A DNA stretch of 64,000 nt from CADEDV01 sp964412375 (GCA_964412375.1 CAYPOD010000007.1:1-64000); one strand, 5' to 3'. Numbered from the stretch's first letter, positions 34,783 through 44,203 are shown. Notes: a model not told the origin generated them from the sequence alone. Translations and numbers: made by a program.

Positions 34783-36060
34783 TTATTCAAAGAAAGGAAC
34801 ATTCGGAGCAGCATATTTTTTCATCGCTTCCATATTGAGATCAACACCGATACCCGGTTTCTCAGATACTTTAATAAAGCTGTCTTTCACCCAATTTTCT
34901 TCATCAAATGTTACAATCTCTCTGTACATAGCATTGGTATGGAAATAGGATTGCCATTCCATCAGGTGGAAATTAGGTACCGATACACAAACGTGTGCAC
35001 AGGCCATAGCGCCGAGAAACGATGCCACCATATGTGGTGAAAAAGGTTTGTAGTATAAATTGGCAAGATTAGCTATTCGCTGTCCTTCACCTAATCCTCC
35101 GCATTTTTGCAGATCTGGCATTACAATATCCACACCATTATCCATCAATTGCTTGAATCCATAACCGAGATATACGTTTTCGCCGGCTGCTATGGGTGTA
35201 TTTGTTTCTGCGCCAATTTCTTTAAACGCAGCATAGTTCTCTGCCGGAACCGGCTCTTCCAGCCATGTCAGGTTCAAAGGTTCCACTTTTTTGGCGATAG
35301 CTTGTGCTGTTACAAAATCATACCGCCCATGCATATCCACACAAAGATCAACTTTAGGACCTACTGCTTCCCGTACTGCAGCAAGCTGGTTGTACATCCT
35401 GGATATTTCACCAGGGCTGGCAGTCCAGTTATAACGATCATATTTATCCGGGTCGGAAACATAATCAAGGTCAAATTTCAAGGCATTAAAATTCCAGTTT
35501 TTAATAGCTTCTTTTGCAGCATCTGCAAAATCTTTTGGCGACGGGAACCGTACACGATAAAGAGCCGTATCACAATATACCCTTACTTTATCACGGAATT
35601 TGCCGCCCAACAATTGGTAAACAGGAAGACCCAATGTTTTGCCGGCAAGGTCCCACAAGGCGGTTTCGATAGCAGATAAAACAGCAACGTACATGCCTGA
35701 TTGTCCGCCGCCGAAGTGTGCACTTCTGCGGTAATCTTCGAAAATCTTATGCATGTTCAACGGGCTCTGTCCTCTTAATCTTCTTCCGAGGTTTTGCACC
35801 AGGTAATAGGTTCCGTTAATTGCATCCACTCCTTCACCTAAGCCATAAATATCCTGGTCGGATAAAATTTTTACAAACAATTTACCTCCAACATATCCGC
35901 ACTTTACATCCGTGATCTTTATAGCAGATGGTGCTGAATATTTCGGCGTTCTATCAACAGCATCCTCTAATCCTCTTCCAAAGGTTGCCATCGGGGCAAG
36001 TGGTACCAAAGCAGCAGCAGCAGCGGCCTTGGTTAAAAACGATCTTCTTGAATTTGTCAT
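34783..36060 (-). CDS. Tat-exported enolase-superfamily sugar-acid dehydratase (GalD-like)
   Basis: 425 residues beginning with a twin-Arg signal S-R-R-S-F-L-T and an Ala-rich hydrophobic core. It belongs to the mandelate racemase/muconate lactonizing group. Metal ligands Asp242, Glu268 and Glu294, with His244 in D-M-H and His343 in S-P-H, match E. coli D-galactonate dehydratase in order and nearly exactly in spacing (26, 26 and 49 residues between ligands). K-F-D at 195 is the barrel-strand-2 motif. The family turns an aldonate into 2-keto-3-deoxy-aldonate. An exported member is unusual, because the known ones are cytoplasmic. It is the last gene of a five-gene operon with RraA-like, BASS, kinase and AraC genes. 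Confidence 0.83.
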   Translation of the reverse strand: MTNSRRSFLTKAAAAAALVPLAPMATFGRGLEDAVDRTPKYSAPSAIKITDVKCGYVGGKLFVKILSDQDIYGLGEGVDAINGTYYLVQNLGRRLRGQSPLNMHKIFEDYRRSAHFGGGQSGMYVAVLSAIETALWDLAGKTLGLPVYQLLGGKFRDKVRVYCDTALYRVRFPSPKDFADAAKEAIKNWNFNALKFDLDYVSDPDKYDRYNWTASPGEISRMYNQLAAVREAVGPKVDLCVDMHGRYDFVTAQAIAKKVEPLNLTWLEEPVPAENYAAFKEIGAETNTPIAAGENVYLGYGFKQLMDNGVDIVMPDLQKCGGLGEGQRIANLANLYYKPFSPHMVASFLGAMACAHVCVSVPNFHLMEWQSYFHTNAMYREIVTFDEENWVKDSFIKVSEKPGIGVDLNMEAMKKYAAPNVPFFE

Positions 36061-36131
36061 TATGCTAGTTTTTAAAAATGTGAGATAATTATATTTCTAA
36101 ACCGGTTTTTCAATCTTCAAATTTTTCAGCA

Positions 36132-37118
36132 CTAGTGGGTATTTGTTGGATTGCTGGTGCTTTCTCTTTGTTTTATAAGTTCCAGCACCTGTTCCCTGCC
36201 GACAGGTAATTTGTCTACATTATCTTTCAGCCACTGTGTAAAGTCTTTTTGAATGGGGTCGGCCCATCTTGCATCAATTTGGCCGGCAGTATATTTTCCT
36301 TCCCGTATGCGGAGCTTTCCGAACAAATCTTCCAGGCGGACACGTTCTGAATTTTTTACAACTCTTTCTGCCAAATGCGGAGGTATGAAATAAACAACCC
36401 CCATTTTACCCAACACCACGTCGCCGGGCATTACTGTAACACCTTTGATATTAGTTGGCTTATTGATGCCTATAATCATTGTTGTCAGATCCCTGTTATT
36501 ACCACCGCCTGGGTTATGAAAAGAGGGATCGTAACTGCTGAAATAAGAGGTAAAGCCACCAAATCCTTTCATTCCTTCCACATCCCGCAATGCACCATCA
36601 TACACCACGCCGTTACCTGTTTTTGTATAAATGGAAGTGCCTACCCTGTCTCCAACAGTAGGGCCATTCTTTTTCGCTCCAAACTGATCTACAACGTATA
36701 CATCACCTTTTTGTAATTGCTCAACACCCCATACATTCTGAGATACCTTTATTCCCTCCTTTTTTCCCATGGAGTCAATAGCTCTCCAAACATCGGGGCG
36801 TCCAGGCATAAATGAAGTAGTGAAAGCACGGCCTACCAATACACTGTCAGGGTTAATTATTTGTCCCCAGCCATCAGCCATCTGATACCTGTAGCCTGCT
36901 CCATTTACAACCTCCCATGCTTCTTCTATTGTAACAGGTTTCATTCTGTTAAGAATGTCGTCAGAAACTTTAGGACGACCATCGGGAAAACGTTCTCCTT
37001 TCCATTCAGGTGTTAACGCAATGATTTCTTCTTTGCTGGCCTGTACATACTGGCCTTGTGAATGATTGTAAAAAACGGCAATGGCAATCATCAACAACAC
37101 AACTCTTGGTTTTAGCAT
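36132..37118 (-). CDS. Exported RraA-like protein (putative keto-acid aldolase)
   Basis: 328 residues with a signal peptide ending near H-S-Q-G-Q. It shares with the 12526-13452 protein the mature start (K-E-E, then W-K-G-E-R-F-x-D-G-R-P-K), the RraA/HMG-aldolase core and the Arg-Asp pair in Y-D-G-A-L-R-D. The family includes class II pyruvate aldolases that split 4-hydroxy-2-oxo acids. Between a sugar-acid dehydratase and a BASS transporter, the natural reading is cleavage of the 2-keto-3-deoxy acid made by the dehydratase, outside the cytoplasm, giving pyruvate plus an aldehyde. That assignment is inference. It lies 71 bases upstream of the dehydratase in transcription order. Confidence 0.75.
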   Translation of the reverse strand: MLKPRVVLLMIAIAVFYNHSQGQYVQASKEEIIALTPEWKGERFPDGRPKVSDDILNRMKPVTIEEAWEVVNGAGYRYQMADGWGQIINPDSVLVGRAFTTSFMPGRPDVWRAIDSMGKKEGIKVSQNVWGVEQLQKGDVYVVDQFGAKKNGPTVGDRVGTSIYTKTGNGVVYDGALRDVEGMKGFGGFTSYFSSYDPSFHNPGGGNNRDLTTMIIGINKPTNIKGVTVMPGDVVLGKMGVVYFIPPHLAERVVKNSERVRLEDLFGKLRIREGKYTAGQIDARWADPIQKDFTQWLKDNVDKLPVGREQVLELIKQRESTSNPTNTH

Positions 37119-37160
37119 AAATAAAATTTTATATGATGAGCTAATAATTAAAAAACTATA

Positions 37161-38285
37161 TTAAGACGCTGATTTTGAAATTTCCTTTTCCCCTATCACA
37201 TCCTTGGGAGTGCGACCATGCCACCAGCTTGCCAGCACAGACCCGGTAATATTCATTAGCGGACCGAATACAGCTGCAGCCAGGCCTACTGTAGCCACCT
37301 TTCCCATTTCCTTAGCTATGCCGGATGCAAGTCCGGCGTTTTGCATACCTACTTCGAGTGCAACAGTGCGGCAATCTCTTTCCGGCATCCTGAACAACCT
37401 GGCGCCCCAGTATCCCAAAAAATAACCTGCTGTGTTATGAATTAATCCTATTAAGATCAGCAGTGGCCCGATCGTTAAAAGGTTATCCCTGCCCGCAGCC
37501 ACGATAATTGTAATGATGATGGCAATGCTGAGCATAGACACATAAGGCATGGCATTATCCAGCCATTTTATTTTCCCGCTAAGCAGTTTATTAAAAATCA
37601 ATCCGCCACCAATCGGGATGATGATCATTTTAAAAATATCCCACATCATTTTGGTTACTTCAATTTCAACCAATTCCCCGGCCAGCAACTTCATGAGCAG
37701 TGGAGTAACAAATGGCGCAATAAGGGTTGTAATGGAAGTGATAGTGACGGACAATGCTAAGTTAGCTTTTGCGAGGTACGCCATCACATTTGAGGCAAGC
37801 CCGCTGGGTGAACAGCCGATAAGAATGATGCCTGCTGCGACTTCAGGAGAAAATCCCGAAAAACTTGCCAGCGCAAACCCTAAAAATGGCATAATGGCAA
37901 ACTGGCTCAGCACACCCACGATGACACCTTTAGGTGATTTGACCACAGCAGCAAAATCATTCAGGCTCATGGAGGCGCCCATACCAAACATCAGCACTTG
38001 TATCAGGGGGATTATAAGACTGCTTACTTTGAAGTCACCCCATTGCTGAAAATAGCCGGGATGATACATGGCTAATGCCACTGCTGCAAAAATGATGACG
38101 GTAAATGACATACCCCGCAAATGCCTGTTGCCCCTGAAGGCAATGGCGAGGTTTACAAAAACCAATGCCAGCATCCAGCCGGCAGCATTTTGGTTTTGCT
38201 TATAGGTAAATAGAATAAATAAAAATAAGAACAACCCTGCTATGCCATAAAACAAGCCGTATTTTTTTCCTGTTGATTCGCTCAT
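37161..38285 (-). CDS. BASS-family (bile acid:sodium symporter) transporter
   Basis: 374 residues with about ten hydrophobic segments. Family marks are G-C-S-P-S-G-L-A-S-N-V in the first core repeat and L-E-V-G-M-Q-N-A-G-L-A in the second; together they form the sodium-binding crossover helices. The BASS family carries bile acids but also pyruvate, pantoate and other keto or organic acids with sodium. In an operon with an exported dehydratase and exported aldolase-like protein, the likely cargo is a keto acid or pyruvate entering the cell. It lies 46 bases after the kinase gene and 42 before the RraA-like gene. Confidence 0.85.
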   Translation of the reverse strand: MSESTGKKYGLFYGIAGLFLFLFILFTYKQNQNAAGWMLALVFVNLAIAFRGNRHLRGMSFTVIIFAAVALAMYHPGYFQQWGDFKVSSLIIPLIQVLMFGMGASMSLNDFAAVVKSPKGVIVGVLSQFAIMPFLGFALASFSGFSPEVAAGIILIGCSPSGLASNVMAYLAKANLALSVTITSITTLIAPFVTPLLMKLLAGELVEIEVTKMMWDIFKMIIIPIGGGLIFNKLLSGKIKWLDNAMPYVSMLSIAIIITIIVAAGRDNLLTIGPLLILIGLIHNTAGYFLGYWGARLFRMPERDCRTVALEVGMQNAGLASGIAKEMGKVATVGLAAAVFGPLMNITGSVLASWWHGRTPKDVIGEKEISKSAS

Positions 38286-38331
38286 TAGTTTTATTTTAAG
38301 TCTTTACCGAACTATAAACTTTGCTATTTCT

Positions 38332-39867
38332 TTAGCCCTGGTTGCCATTTGAATGATGCTGCAAAGCAGCTATATCTGCAAATTCGCCGGCCAGTTTTGT
38401 ACTTAGACGTTCAAAAATTTTAAAATACTTCATGTAACTCTTATGATTTTTTTTATCGGGTGTGGCAAAATCCGGCAACACTACTGTTTTCACCGCTTCA
38501 TCCAGTGATTCATAGATACCCATTTCAGTTGCACTCAACAGGTAAGAGCCGTAGCTCACACTATGATAGTTCTGTCTTAACCTTACCGGTTTATTATATA
38601 TATCCGCCACCATCTGCGTAAAGAACGGCAGTGAGCCAAAGCTGCCGTTGATGGAAAGACTGTTGATGACACGATGTTCTTCAAGGATTTTTCCAATGCT
38701 GTAAATGCCATATAAAACACCCTCAATAGTAGCTCTTACAAAATGTGCTTTCTCATGTTTGATGTTCAAACCAAAATATACACCACGGGCATTGGCATTC
38801 CAGATCGGGGCCCTTTCACCCAGCAGGTAGGGCAGGAAGATCAACCCGTCCGATCCCGGCGCCACATTCGCAGCATCGTTGATCAGTTCGTGCATGCTGT
38901 GCTCTATGTCAAATGGATTTTTAAAATCGCCAAACTGTCTGGTAAACCATTCGAAAATGACACCGCCGTTGTTGGTGGGGCCGCCGGAAACATAGCGGTT
39001 CTCCGTCAGCAGGTAATTAAAGAAACGTTGCTTGTCATCCTGCAGCACTTTGTCACTCATCACCCTGACAGCGCCGCTGTCCTCCACAGTGATAGTGGCT
39101 GTACCTTCGCCGTTTATCCCGTCACCCAATATTGCCATGCAACCATCACTTGAGCCAACCAGTATCCTCGTATCAGCTGAGAGACCCAATGAGGTTTGAT
39201 AAGCTTTGCTGAGTTTGCCCGAGCGGGTGAATACGGGTACCGGTTCGGGCAACATAGCAGCAGTGATGCCGGCAAATTTCAGTGAATCTGGTTCCCATTT
39301 TATTTTATGGATGTTCAGCAAACCTGTAGCAGATGCAATGCTGTAATCCATCATGTATTCACCGGTCAGTTGTTGCAGGATATAACTTTTCAGCGATAGA
39401 AATTTGCTGACCTGTTTGAATTTCTCTGTTTCGTTGTTTTTGATCCATGCTATTTTTGCCAGCGGTGACATGGGGTGCAAAGGAGTGCCGGTGGCATTAT
39501 ATATTTTTTTGCCCTGTGCAGAGCTTTTCAATTGCAATGCTTCCTTGTTGGCCCTGTTGTCAGCCCAGGTGATGGCATAGCCCATCGGGTTACCCCTTTT
39601 ATCCACAGCCAGTAAACTGTGCATGGATGAACTGAAACAGATACATGACACTTTGTATTTCTGTGGATGAACAAAATCATTCAACAGGTTTTTCAGCACA
39701 TACAACATGGTAATAAATATCTGGTCGGGATCCTGTTCACTGTAATCAGGTTCGCTGTGAAAAGTGGGACAGTATCCTTTCAGCGATCCAATGATGTTGC
39801 CATTAAGGTCAAAAGCATATACTCTCACTGCATTGGTGCCAAGTTCTATAGTGATGATACATTCCAT
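38332..39867 (-). CDS. FGGY-family carbohydrate kinase, gluconokinase-like
   Basis: 511 residues, cytoplasmic, normal FGGY length. The N-terminal phosphate motif reads I-E-L-G-T-N, with Glu where most members have Asp. W-A-D-N-R is the sugar-binding segment, G-S-S-D-G-C-M-A-I-L-G holds the predicted catalytic Asp, and L-L-G-E-R-A-P-I-W is typical of gluconokinases. It would phosphorylate gluconate or a related aldonate with ATP. The gene starts 10 bases after the AraC regulator stop. It offers a phosphorylating fate for sugar acids, alternative to the dehydratase route at 46075-51029. Confidence 0.83.
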   Translation of the reverse strand: MECIITIELGTNAVRVYAFDLNGNIIGSLKGYCPTFHSEPDYSEQDPDQIFITMLYVLKNLLNDFVHPQKYKVSCICFSSSMHSLLAVDKRGNPMGYAITWADNRANKEALQLKSSAQGKKIYNATGTPLHPMSPLAKIAWIKNNETEKFKQVSKFLSLKSYILQQLTGEYMMDYSIASATGLLNIHKIKWEPDSLKFAGITAAMLPEPVPVFTRSGKLSKAYQTSLGLSADTRILVGSSDGCMAILGDGINGEGTATITVEDSGAVRVMSDKVLQDDKQRFFNYLLTENRYVSGGPTNNGGVIFEWFTRQFGDFKNPFDIEHSMHELINDAANVAPGSDGLIFLPYLLGERAPIWNANARGVYFGLNIKHEKAHFVRATIEGVLYGIYSIGKILEEHRVINSLSINGSFGSLPFFTQMVADIYNKPVRLRQNYHSVSYGSYLLSATEMGIYESLDEAVKTVVLPDFATPDKKNHKSYMKYFKIFERLSTKLAGEFADIAALQHHSNGNQG

Positions 39868-39877
39868 AATATTCTTT

Positions 39878-40765
39878 TTATTTTGTCCTTAAATGGTTTT
39901 TCCTGAACTGGCTGGGTGTATACCCTGTCAGTTTCTTGAAAGTGGTGGAAAAATGCTGTGATGAATAAAAACCGGTATCCAGGGCGATGTCTGTGAGGCT
40001 GATAGACGGCTGCTTCAGCAACTTTATGGCTTCTGATATACGAATATTGATCAGGTAGCTCAGCGGTGAAAACCCGGAATAGCTTTTTACTTTTTCATTG
40101 AATAAAGTGGTGCCTAAACCCACCAGTGCGGCCATTTCTTCCACTGTCCATTGATGGGACAGGTTGCGGCGAAGCTCCTGCTCCAGTTTCATGAAGGTTC
40201 CGGGAAAATCTCTTCCCGGATTGGAAATACGGGTAAAATACCTTGCTATTTGGATAAATATTTCATCCAGTAAATGATTTACTCTTGCCTGGTATCCTAT
40301 CTCCTGTGTAAATATTTCTGACTGGATAGTTTTAAAGATGTTGCCGATTTCGTGAAATTTTTGAAGCACGGGTGAATGATCAGATTGCAACACTTTACTT
40401 ACAGTATGACTTTCCTTATCTGTTAAATTGCTCCAGGAACCGGTTACAAACTCCCCTCTTTCGTTCTTGTCCATTTTAATATGTATCCAGAAAAAAGAAC
40501 CTATCTCCAGTACATTGCCCTCATTCCCAAAAGTTTCTTCCGGCAACACCAATGCTGCATCGCCGGGGTAAAAGACAAAGGAGCGCTGGTTGATCGTCCA
40601 TTCAAATTTCCCTTCCTGGACATAATATATTCTCAGCCCCTGTTTTGTTCCGCAAGGAAACCCACTCAGCCGGATGGCAGGATTTTTTACAGCGCCGATT
40701 TCTATGATATGCTGAAACAACCGTAGCTCTAAAGCAGTTTTATTACAAAGTACAAATTGATTCAT
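39878..40765 (-). CDS. AraC-family transcriptional regulator
   Basis: 295 residues from ATG 40765; a TTG two codons upstream is less likely. The N-terminal half is a cupin-like ligand-sensing domain (F-V-F-Y-P-G-D-A-A-L-V-L-P). The C-terminal ~100 residues hold the two helix-turn-helix units, with T-V-E-E-M-A-A-L-V-G-L and I-A-L-D-T-G-F-Y-S-S-Q-H-F-S-T-T-F-K-K, then the family end G-Y-T-P-S-Q-F-R-K. It is the first gene of the sugar-acid operon and diverges from susC across a 229-base gap with palindromes. It probably senses a sugar or sugar acid and controls both directions. No hybrid two-component system, common at other xylan loci, is seen. Confidence 0.9.
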   Translation of the reverse strand: MNQFVLCNKTALELRLFQHIIEIGAVKNPAIRLSGFPCGTKQGLRIYYVQEGKFEWTINQRSFVFYPGDAALVLPEETFGNEGNVLEIGSFFWIHIKMDKNERGEFVTGSWSNLTDKESHTVSKVLQSDHSPVLQKFHEIGNIFKTIQSEIFTQEIGYQARVNHLLDEIFIQIARYFTRISNPGRDFPGTFMKLEQELRRNLSHQWTVEEMAALVGLGTTLFNEKVKSYSGFSPLSYLINIRISEAIKLLKQPSISLTDIALDTGFYSSQHFSTTFKKLTGYTPSQFRKNHLRTK

Positions 40766-40994
40766 ATGCAATTCAGAACAAGCAGTTAATGAGCCTTTCT
40801 TCGCAATCGTTGCTTACTAATTCAGCAGTATATAAAGAAAGGAAATTTCCGCCAACTGAATTTACAAAATTCAACAAAGTTCTTTATTGGAAGATTCTGA
40901 TTTACAACCTCGATACTTTAGTACCGGATTGCGTAAACCCAGGGAGAGGTTTTGCTGTCTCTGGAATTATTCATTTATCAAAACGACTTGCTTT
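40766..40994. promoter_or_regulatory. Divergent control region between araC-type gene and susC
   Basis: This 229-base gap must hold promoters for both operons. It contains a perfect 10-base palindrome ggaaatttcc (40841-40850) and, 6 bases on, a 7-base inverted repeat tgaattt-aca-aaattca (40857-40873). They are candidate regulator sites. No convincing TTTG / TAnnTTTG promoter pair was found on either strand; tactttag near 40915 is one mismatch off the -7 element with poor spacing to an upstream TTG. Confidence 0.5.
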
Positions 40995-43900
40995 ATGAAG
41001 GAAAATCAACGACCCGTCAAAACGGGTTTTGGCAGACTTGCCTGCTTGCTGCTATTCTTCACCTTACTTTCGGTTACAGTACATGCACAGCAGGTTACCG
41101 GAACGGTAACCGATGATGAAAAAAAACCTGTTGCTGATGCATCCGTATCAGTGAAAGGCACCCGGAATGCCACAATGACTAACAACGACGGTAAATTCAC
41201 TATCAATGCCGGCGGCAATGCTGTGCTGGTCATTACCCACGTAAGTTTTATGACACTGGAAATCCCGCTTAACAACCGGACCACTATTACCGTGGAGCTG
41301 GTAAAGAAAGATGGAACAGGTCTGGACGAAGTGGTGGTGACGGCTTTGGGTGTGAGACGTCAGTCAAAAAAACTGGGCTATGCCGCAACTTCTGTTAATA
41401 CGGAAGAACTGGTCACCCAACGAACCACTAATATGATGGAGTCGCTGGAAGGTAAAGTGGCTGGCCTGAACATTACACCTCCTGCTGCCGGTGCCGGCGC
41501 CAGCACACAGATTCGTCTTCGCGGGCAAGCTGCATTTGCAGGTGCGAACAATGCTCCTCTTCTTGTCATCAATGGTCTGCCCATGGACCAGGATGCAAGA
41601 GGCGCCAACGGAAACGGTCAGATTGCCCAAAGGGACCGTGGTGATAACCTGCAAAACATTAACCCGGATGATATTGAAAGCATGACCGTACTGAAAGGAG
41701 CAACTGCCGCCGCTATCTATGGCGCCAGGGCGGCCAATGGTGCGATCATTATCACTACCAAATCCGGCCAAAAGAACAGGGGCATCGGTGTAGATTTCAC
41801 TTCGAGCTATACTATTTCAAAGGCCATGAACTTCTTTGATGAAATAACGCAGACAGAATACGGGCAAGGCCTTGCAGGTGCCCGGTTCACTACAGCTGGT
41901 CAAGCACAGGGCAATGGACAATTTGGATGGGGAGAAAGATTGGATGGAGTGCCCACAATTAATTATGACGGAATCATGAGACCCTATTCTGCCCACCCTT
42001 ACCAGCTTTTTGACTTTCTACAAACAGGAACCAATTTCACCAATACATTAGGATTGTCTGGCGGTGGTGCTAATGGAAGTTTCAGGGCATCAATCTCCAA
42101 CACAGACTCCCGTGGCATTCAGCCTACCAATGAATATAAAAGAAGAATATTCAATCTGGGGATTACCCATGATGTAACCAAGAAGCTTAAACTGATGCTT
42201 AACATCAACTATGCTGATGAAGACAACATCAACCCCCCGCAAATTGGTACACAGGGTGAAGGTGCAGTAAACTTCTTCACCAGGATGCCGATCTCTGTTC
42301 CGCTGGAGGCTTATAAGGAAAGCGTAATTGATCCTGCTACCGGCGCCGAATGGCGGACCAATGGTTTCCAGGGTACGATCAACAACCCCTTCTTCCAGTT
42401 GGTAAAAAAACAATTTTTTAAAGAGGATAGAAATCGCCTTCTTGGAACAGCTACTTTGCGTTATGATATAACGAGCTGGTTGTATGCACAAGGCAGGTTC
42501 AATCTTGACCGTAGCAACAGTTTTATGGAATGGAATGTACTGAATGGCGCCGGAGCTACTACTCTTTTAAATGGTGACAATACATACAGAGGTGCCTATA
42601 ATATCAGACAGGATGCAACAACCGATATTAATGCAGATTTCCTTATAGGCAGCAGCCATAAGATTAAAGATTTCACAGTTGATGCCAGCTTTGGCGGCAA
42701 TACGCTAAGGACCCAGTGGCAGCGCAATGAACAAGGTGCAACCAATTTCACCGTACCGGATCTATATTCCATAGCTAATGGAACCATTCGGACCCAGGGT
42801 TATGGTTTTTCCAGGAGCCGCATCAATTCGCTATATGGCTGGGCTGAGTTAGGATACAAAGACCTTTTATTCCTGAACTTTTCAGGTAGAAATGACTGGT
42901 TCTCTGTCCTGAATCCTGCCCAAAACAGCAAGTTCTATCCATCAGTATCCGGTAGCTTTATTTTTTCTGAATTGCTGAAAAGCCAGAGCTGGCTGAACTA
43001 TGGTAAACTGAGGGCTTCCTGGGCAAAAGTGGGTAGTACAAATGGTGTGAATCCATTCGATGGTATTTTGACCTATGGAATTAACCAGAACCAGTTTAAT
43101 GGACAGACCTTAGCCGGTGTTGCCGGTGGTAATGCACCCAATCCTTTCCTGCAGCCCTTTACCATTACAGAAAAAGAAATCGGTGTTGAATTGAAAATGT
43201 TTAAGAACAAAGTATTGCTGGATGTCGCCGTATTTGATAAAGTGACAACCGACCAGATACTGAATGTTGTTCTTTCTAACTCATCCGGCTATTCCGGTTC
43301 ACAACAAAACAAAGCTTCGCTGAAAAACAGCGGACTTGAAACTCTTCTTGAAGTAAGGGCCGTTCAAAACCGTAATTTCAGCTGGACCACTTCATGGAAT
43401 AATGCTTATCTCAAAACTAAAGTTCTTGATGTCGGAAATGATAACGGAACAATTCTGCTGTTATTCTTTAACGGAACAGGAAACGAGTTTCTCGGTGAGA
43501 TAAGATATACCGAGGGATTGGCCATGAACCAGCTTTACACCCGTACATACAGGAGAAATAACAAAGGGGAAGTGGTTGTGAGTAATGCGGGTCGTTTGCT
43601 CGCATCAACCGGCGGACCTGTGGGTAATGGATTCTTCCCTGTTGGCAGCTCCATTCCCAAATTTACCGGTGGATGGAACAACACATTTACATTTAATAAA
43701 CTGAGTGTAGGGTTACATATTGACTATAAATTTGGCGGCACTGTATTGGGTTCCACCCTGCTGAACATGACCCGCCAGGGACACTCCAAAATGTCACTGG
43801 AAGGAAGGGAAAACGGATTAATCATTCCTGCTGTTTATGAAAGCACCGGGCTGCCTAATACTTCCGTTATACCTGTTGCAAGTTTGCAAGGACATTATAC

Positions 43901-44198
43901 AGACTACAGGAACCTGCAGATCGGGGACCCCTTCACATTCAAGTCAGATTTTGTTAAACTTAGAAACGTGTCAGTATCATATGACCTGACCTCGATGATC
44001 AACAAAACACCGGCATTGAATTTTGTTAAAGGCCTGGTGATTTCAGCAGCTTGCCGTAATGCAGCGATACTTCACAAGGATATTCCCGGTTTGGATCCGG
44101 AAGCTATCCAGTCTTCCGGTGATTTCAGGGCAGGTTATGAAAATTCATCTATGCCAACCACCCGTAATTTCAACTTTACCTTAAACGTCAAATTCTAA
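40995..44198 (+). CDS. SusC/RagA-family TonB-dependent outer-membrane transporter
   Basis: 1067 residues from ATG 40995. An in-frame ATG further up (40887) would add a non-signal-like Cys-rich stretch, so the later start is used; it gives a signal peptide ending near V-T-V-H-A-Q. Order: carboxypeptidase-regulatory-like domain (V-T-G-T-V-T-D, residues ~25-100), TonB box region D-E-V-V-V-T-A-L-G, plug (~105-230), then the 22-strand barrel ending R-N-F-N-F-T-L-N-V-K-F. It imports oligosaccharides with its SusD partner, which starts 5 bases downstream. It is the only such transporter in the window despite about ten exported glycosidases and esterases. Confidence 0.95.
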   Translation: MKENQRPVKTGFGRLACLLLFFTLLSVTVHAQQVTGTVTDDEKKPVADASVSVKGTRNATMTNNDGKFTINAGGNAVLVITHVSFMTLEIPLNNRTTITVELVKKDGTGLDEVVVTALGVRRQSKKLGYAATSVNTEELVTQRTTNMMESLEGKVAGLNITPPAAGAGASTQIRLRGQAAFAGANNAPLLVINGLPMDQDARGANGNGQIAQRDRGDNLQNINPDDIESMTVLKGATAAAIYGARAANGAIIITTKSGQKNRGIGVDFTSSYTISKAMNFFDEITQTEYGQGLAGARFTTAGQAQGNGQFGWGERLDGVPTINYDGIMRPYSAHPYQLFDFLQTGTNFTNTLGLSGGGANGSFRASISNTDSRGIQPTNEYKRRIFNLGITHDVTKKLKLMLNINYADEDNINPPQIGTQGEGAVNFFTRMPISVPLEAYKESVIDPATGAEWRTNGFQGTINNPFFQLVKKQFFKEDRNRLLGTATLRYDITSWLYAQGRFNLDRSNSFMEWNVLNGAGATTLLNGDNTYRGAYNIRQDATTDINADFLIGSSHKIKDFTVDASFGGNTLRTQWQRNEQGATNFTVPDLYSIANGTIRTQGYGFSRSRINSLYGWAELGYKDLLFLNFSGRNDWFSVLNPAQNSKFYPSVSGSFIFSELLKSQSWLNYGKLRASWAKVGSTNGVNPFDGILTYGINQNQFNGQTLAGVAGGNAPNPFLQPFTITEKEIGVELKMFKNKVLLDVAVFDKVTTDQILNVVLSNSSGYSGSQQNKASLKNSGLETLLEVRAVQNRNFSWTTSWNNAYLKTKVLDVGNDNGTILLLFFNGTGNEFLGEIRYTEGLAMNQLYTRTYRRNNKGEVVVSNAGRLLASTGGPVGNGFFPVGSSIPKFTGGWNNTFTFNKLSVGLHIDYKFGGTVLGSTLLNMTRQGHSKMSLEGRENGLIIPAVYESTGLPNTSVIPVASLQGHYTDYRNLQIGDPFTFKSDFVKLRNVSVSYDLTSMINKTPALNFVKGLVISAACRNAAILHKDIPGLDPEAIQSSGDFRAGYENSSMPTTRNFNFTLNVKF

Positions 44199-44203
44199 GC
44201 CAT

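Noticed and set aside
40887..40994. Longer N terminus for SusC from an upstream in-frame ATG
   Set aside because: The added 36 residues are Cys- and Arg-rich with no signal character; ATG 40995 starts a clean signal peptide.
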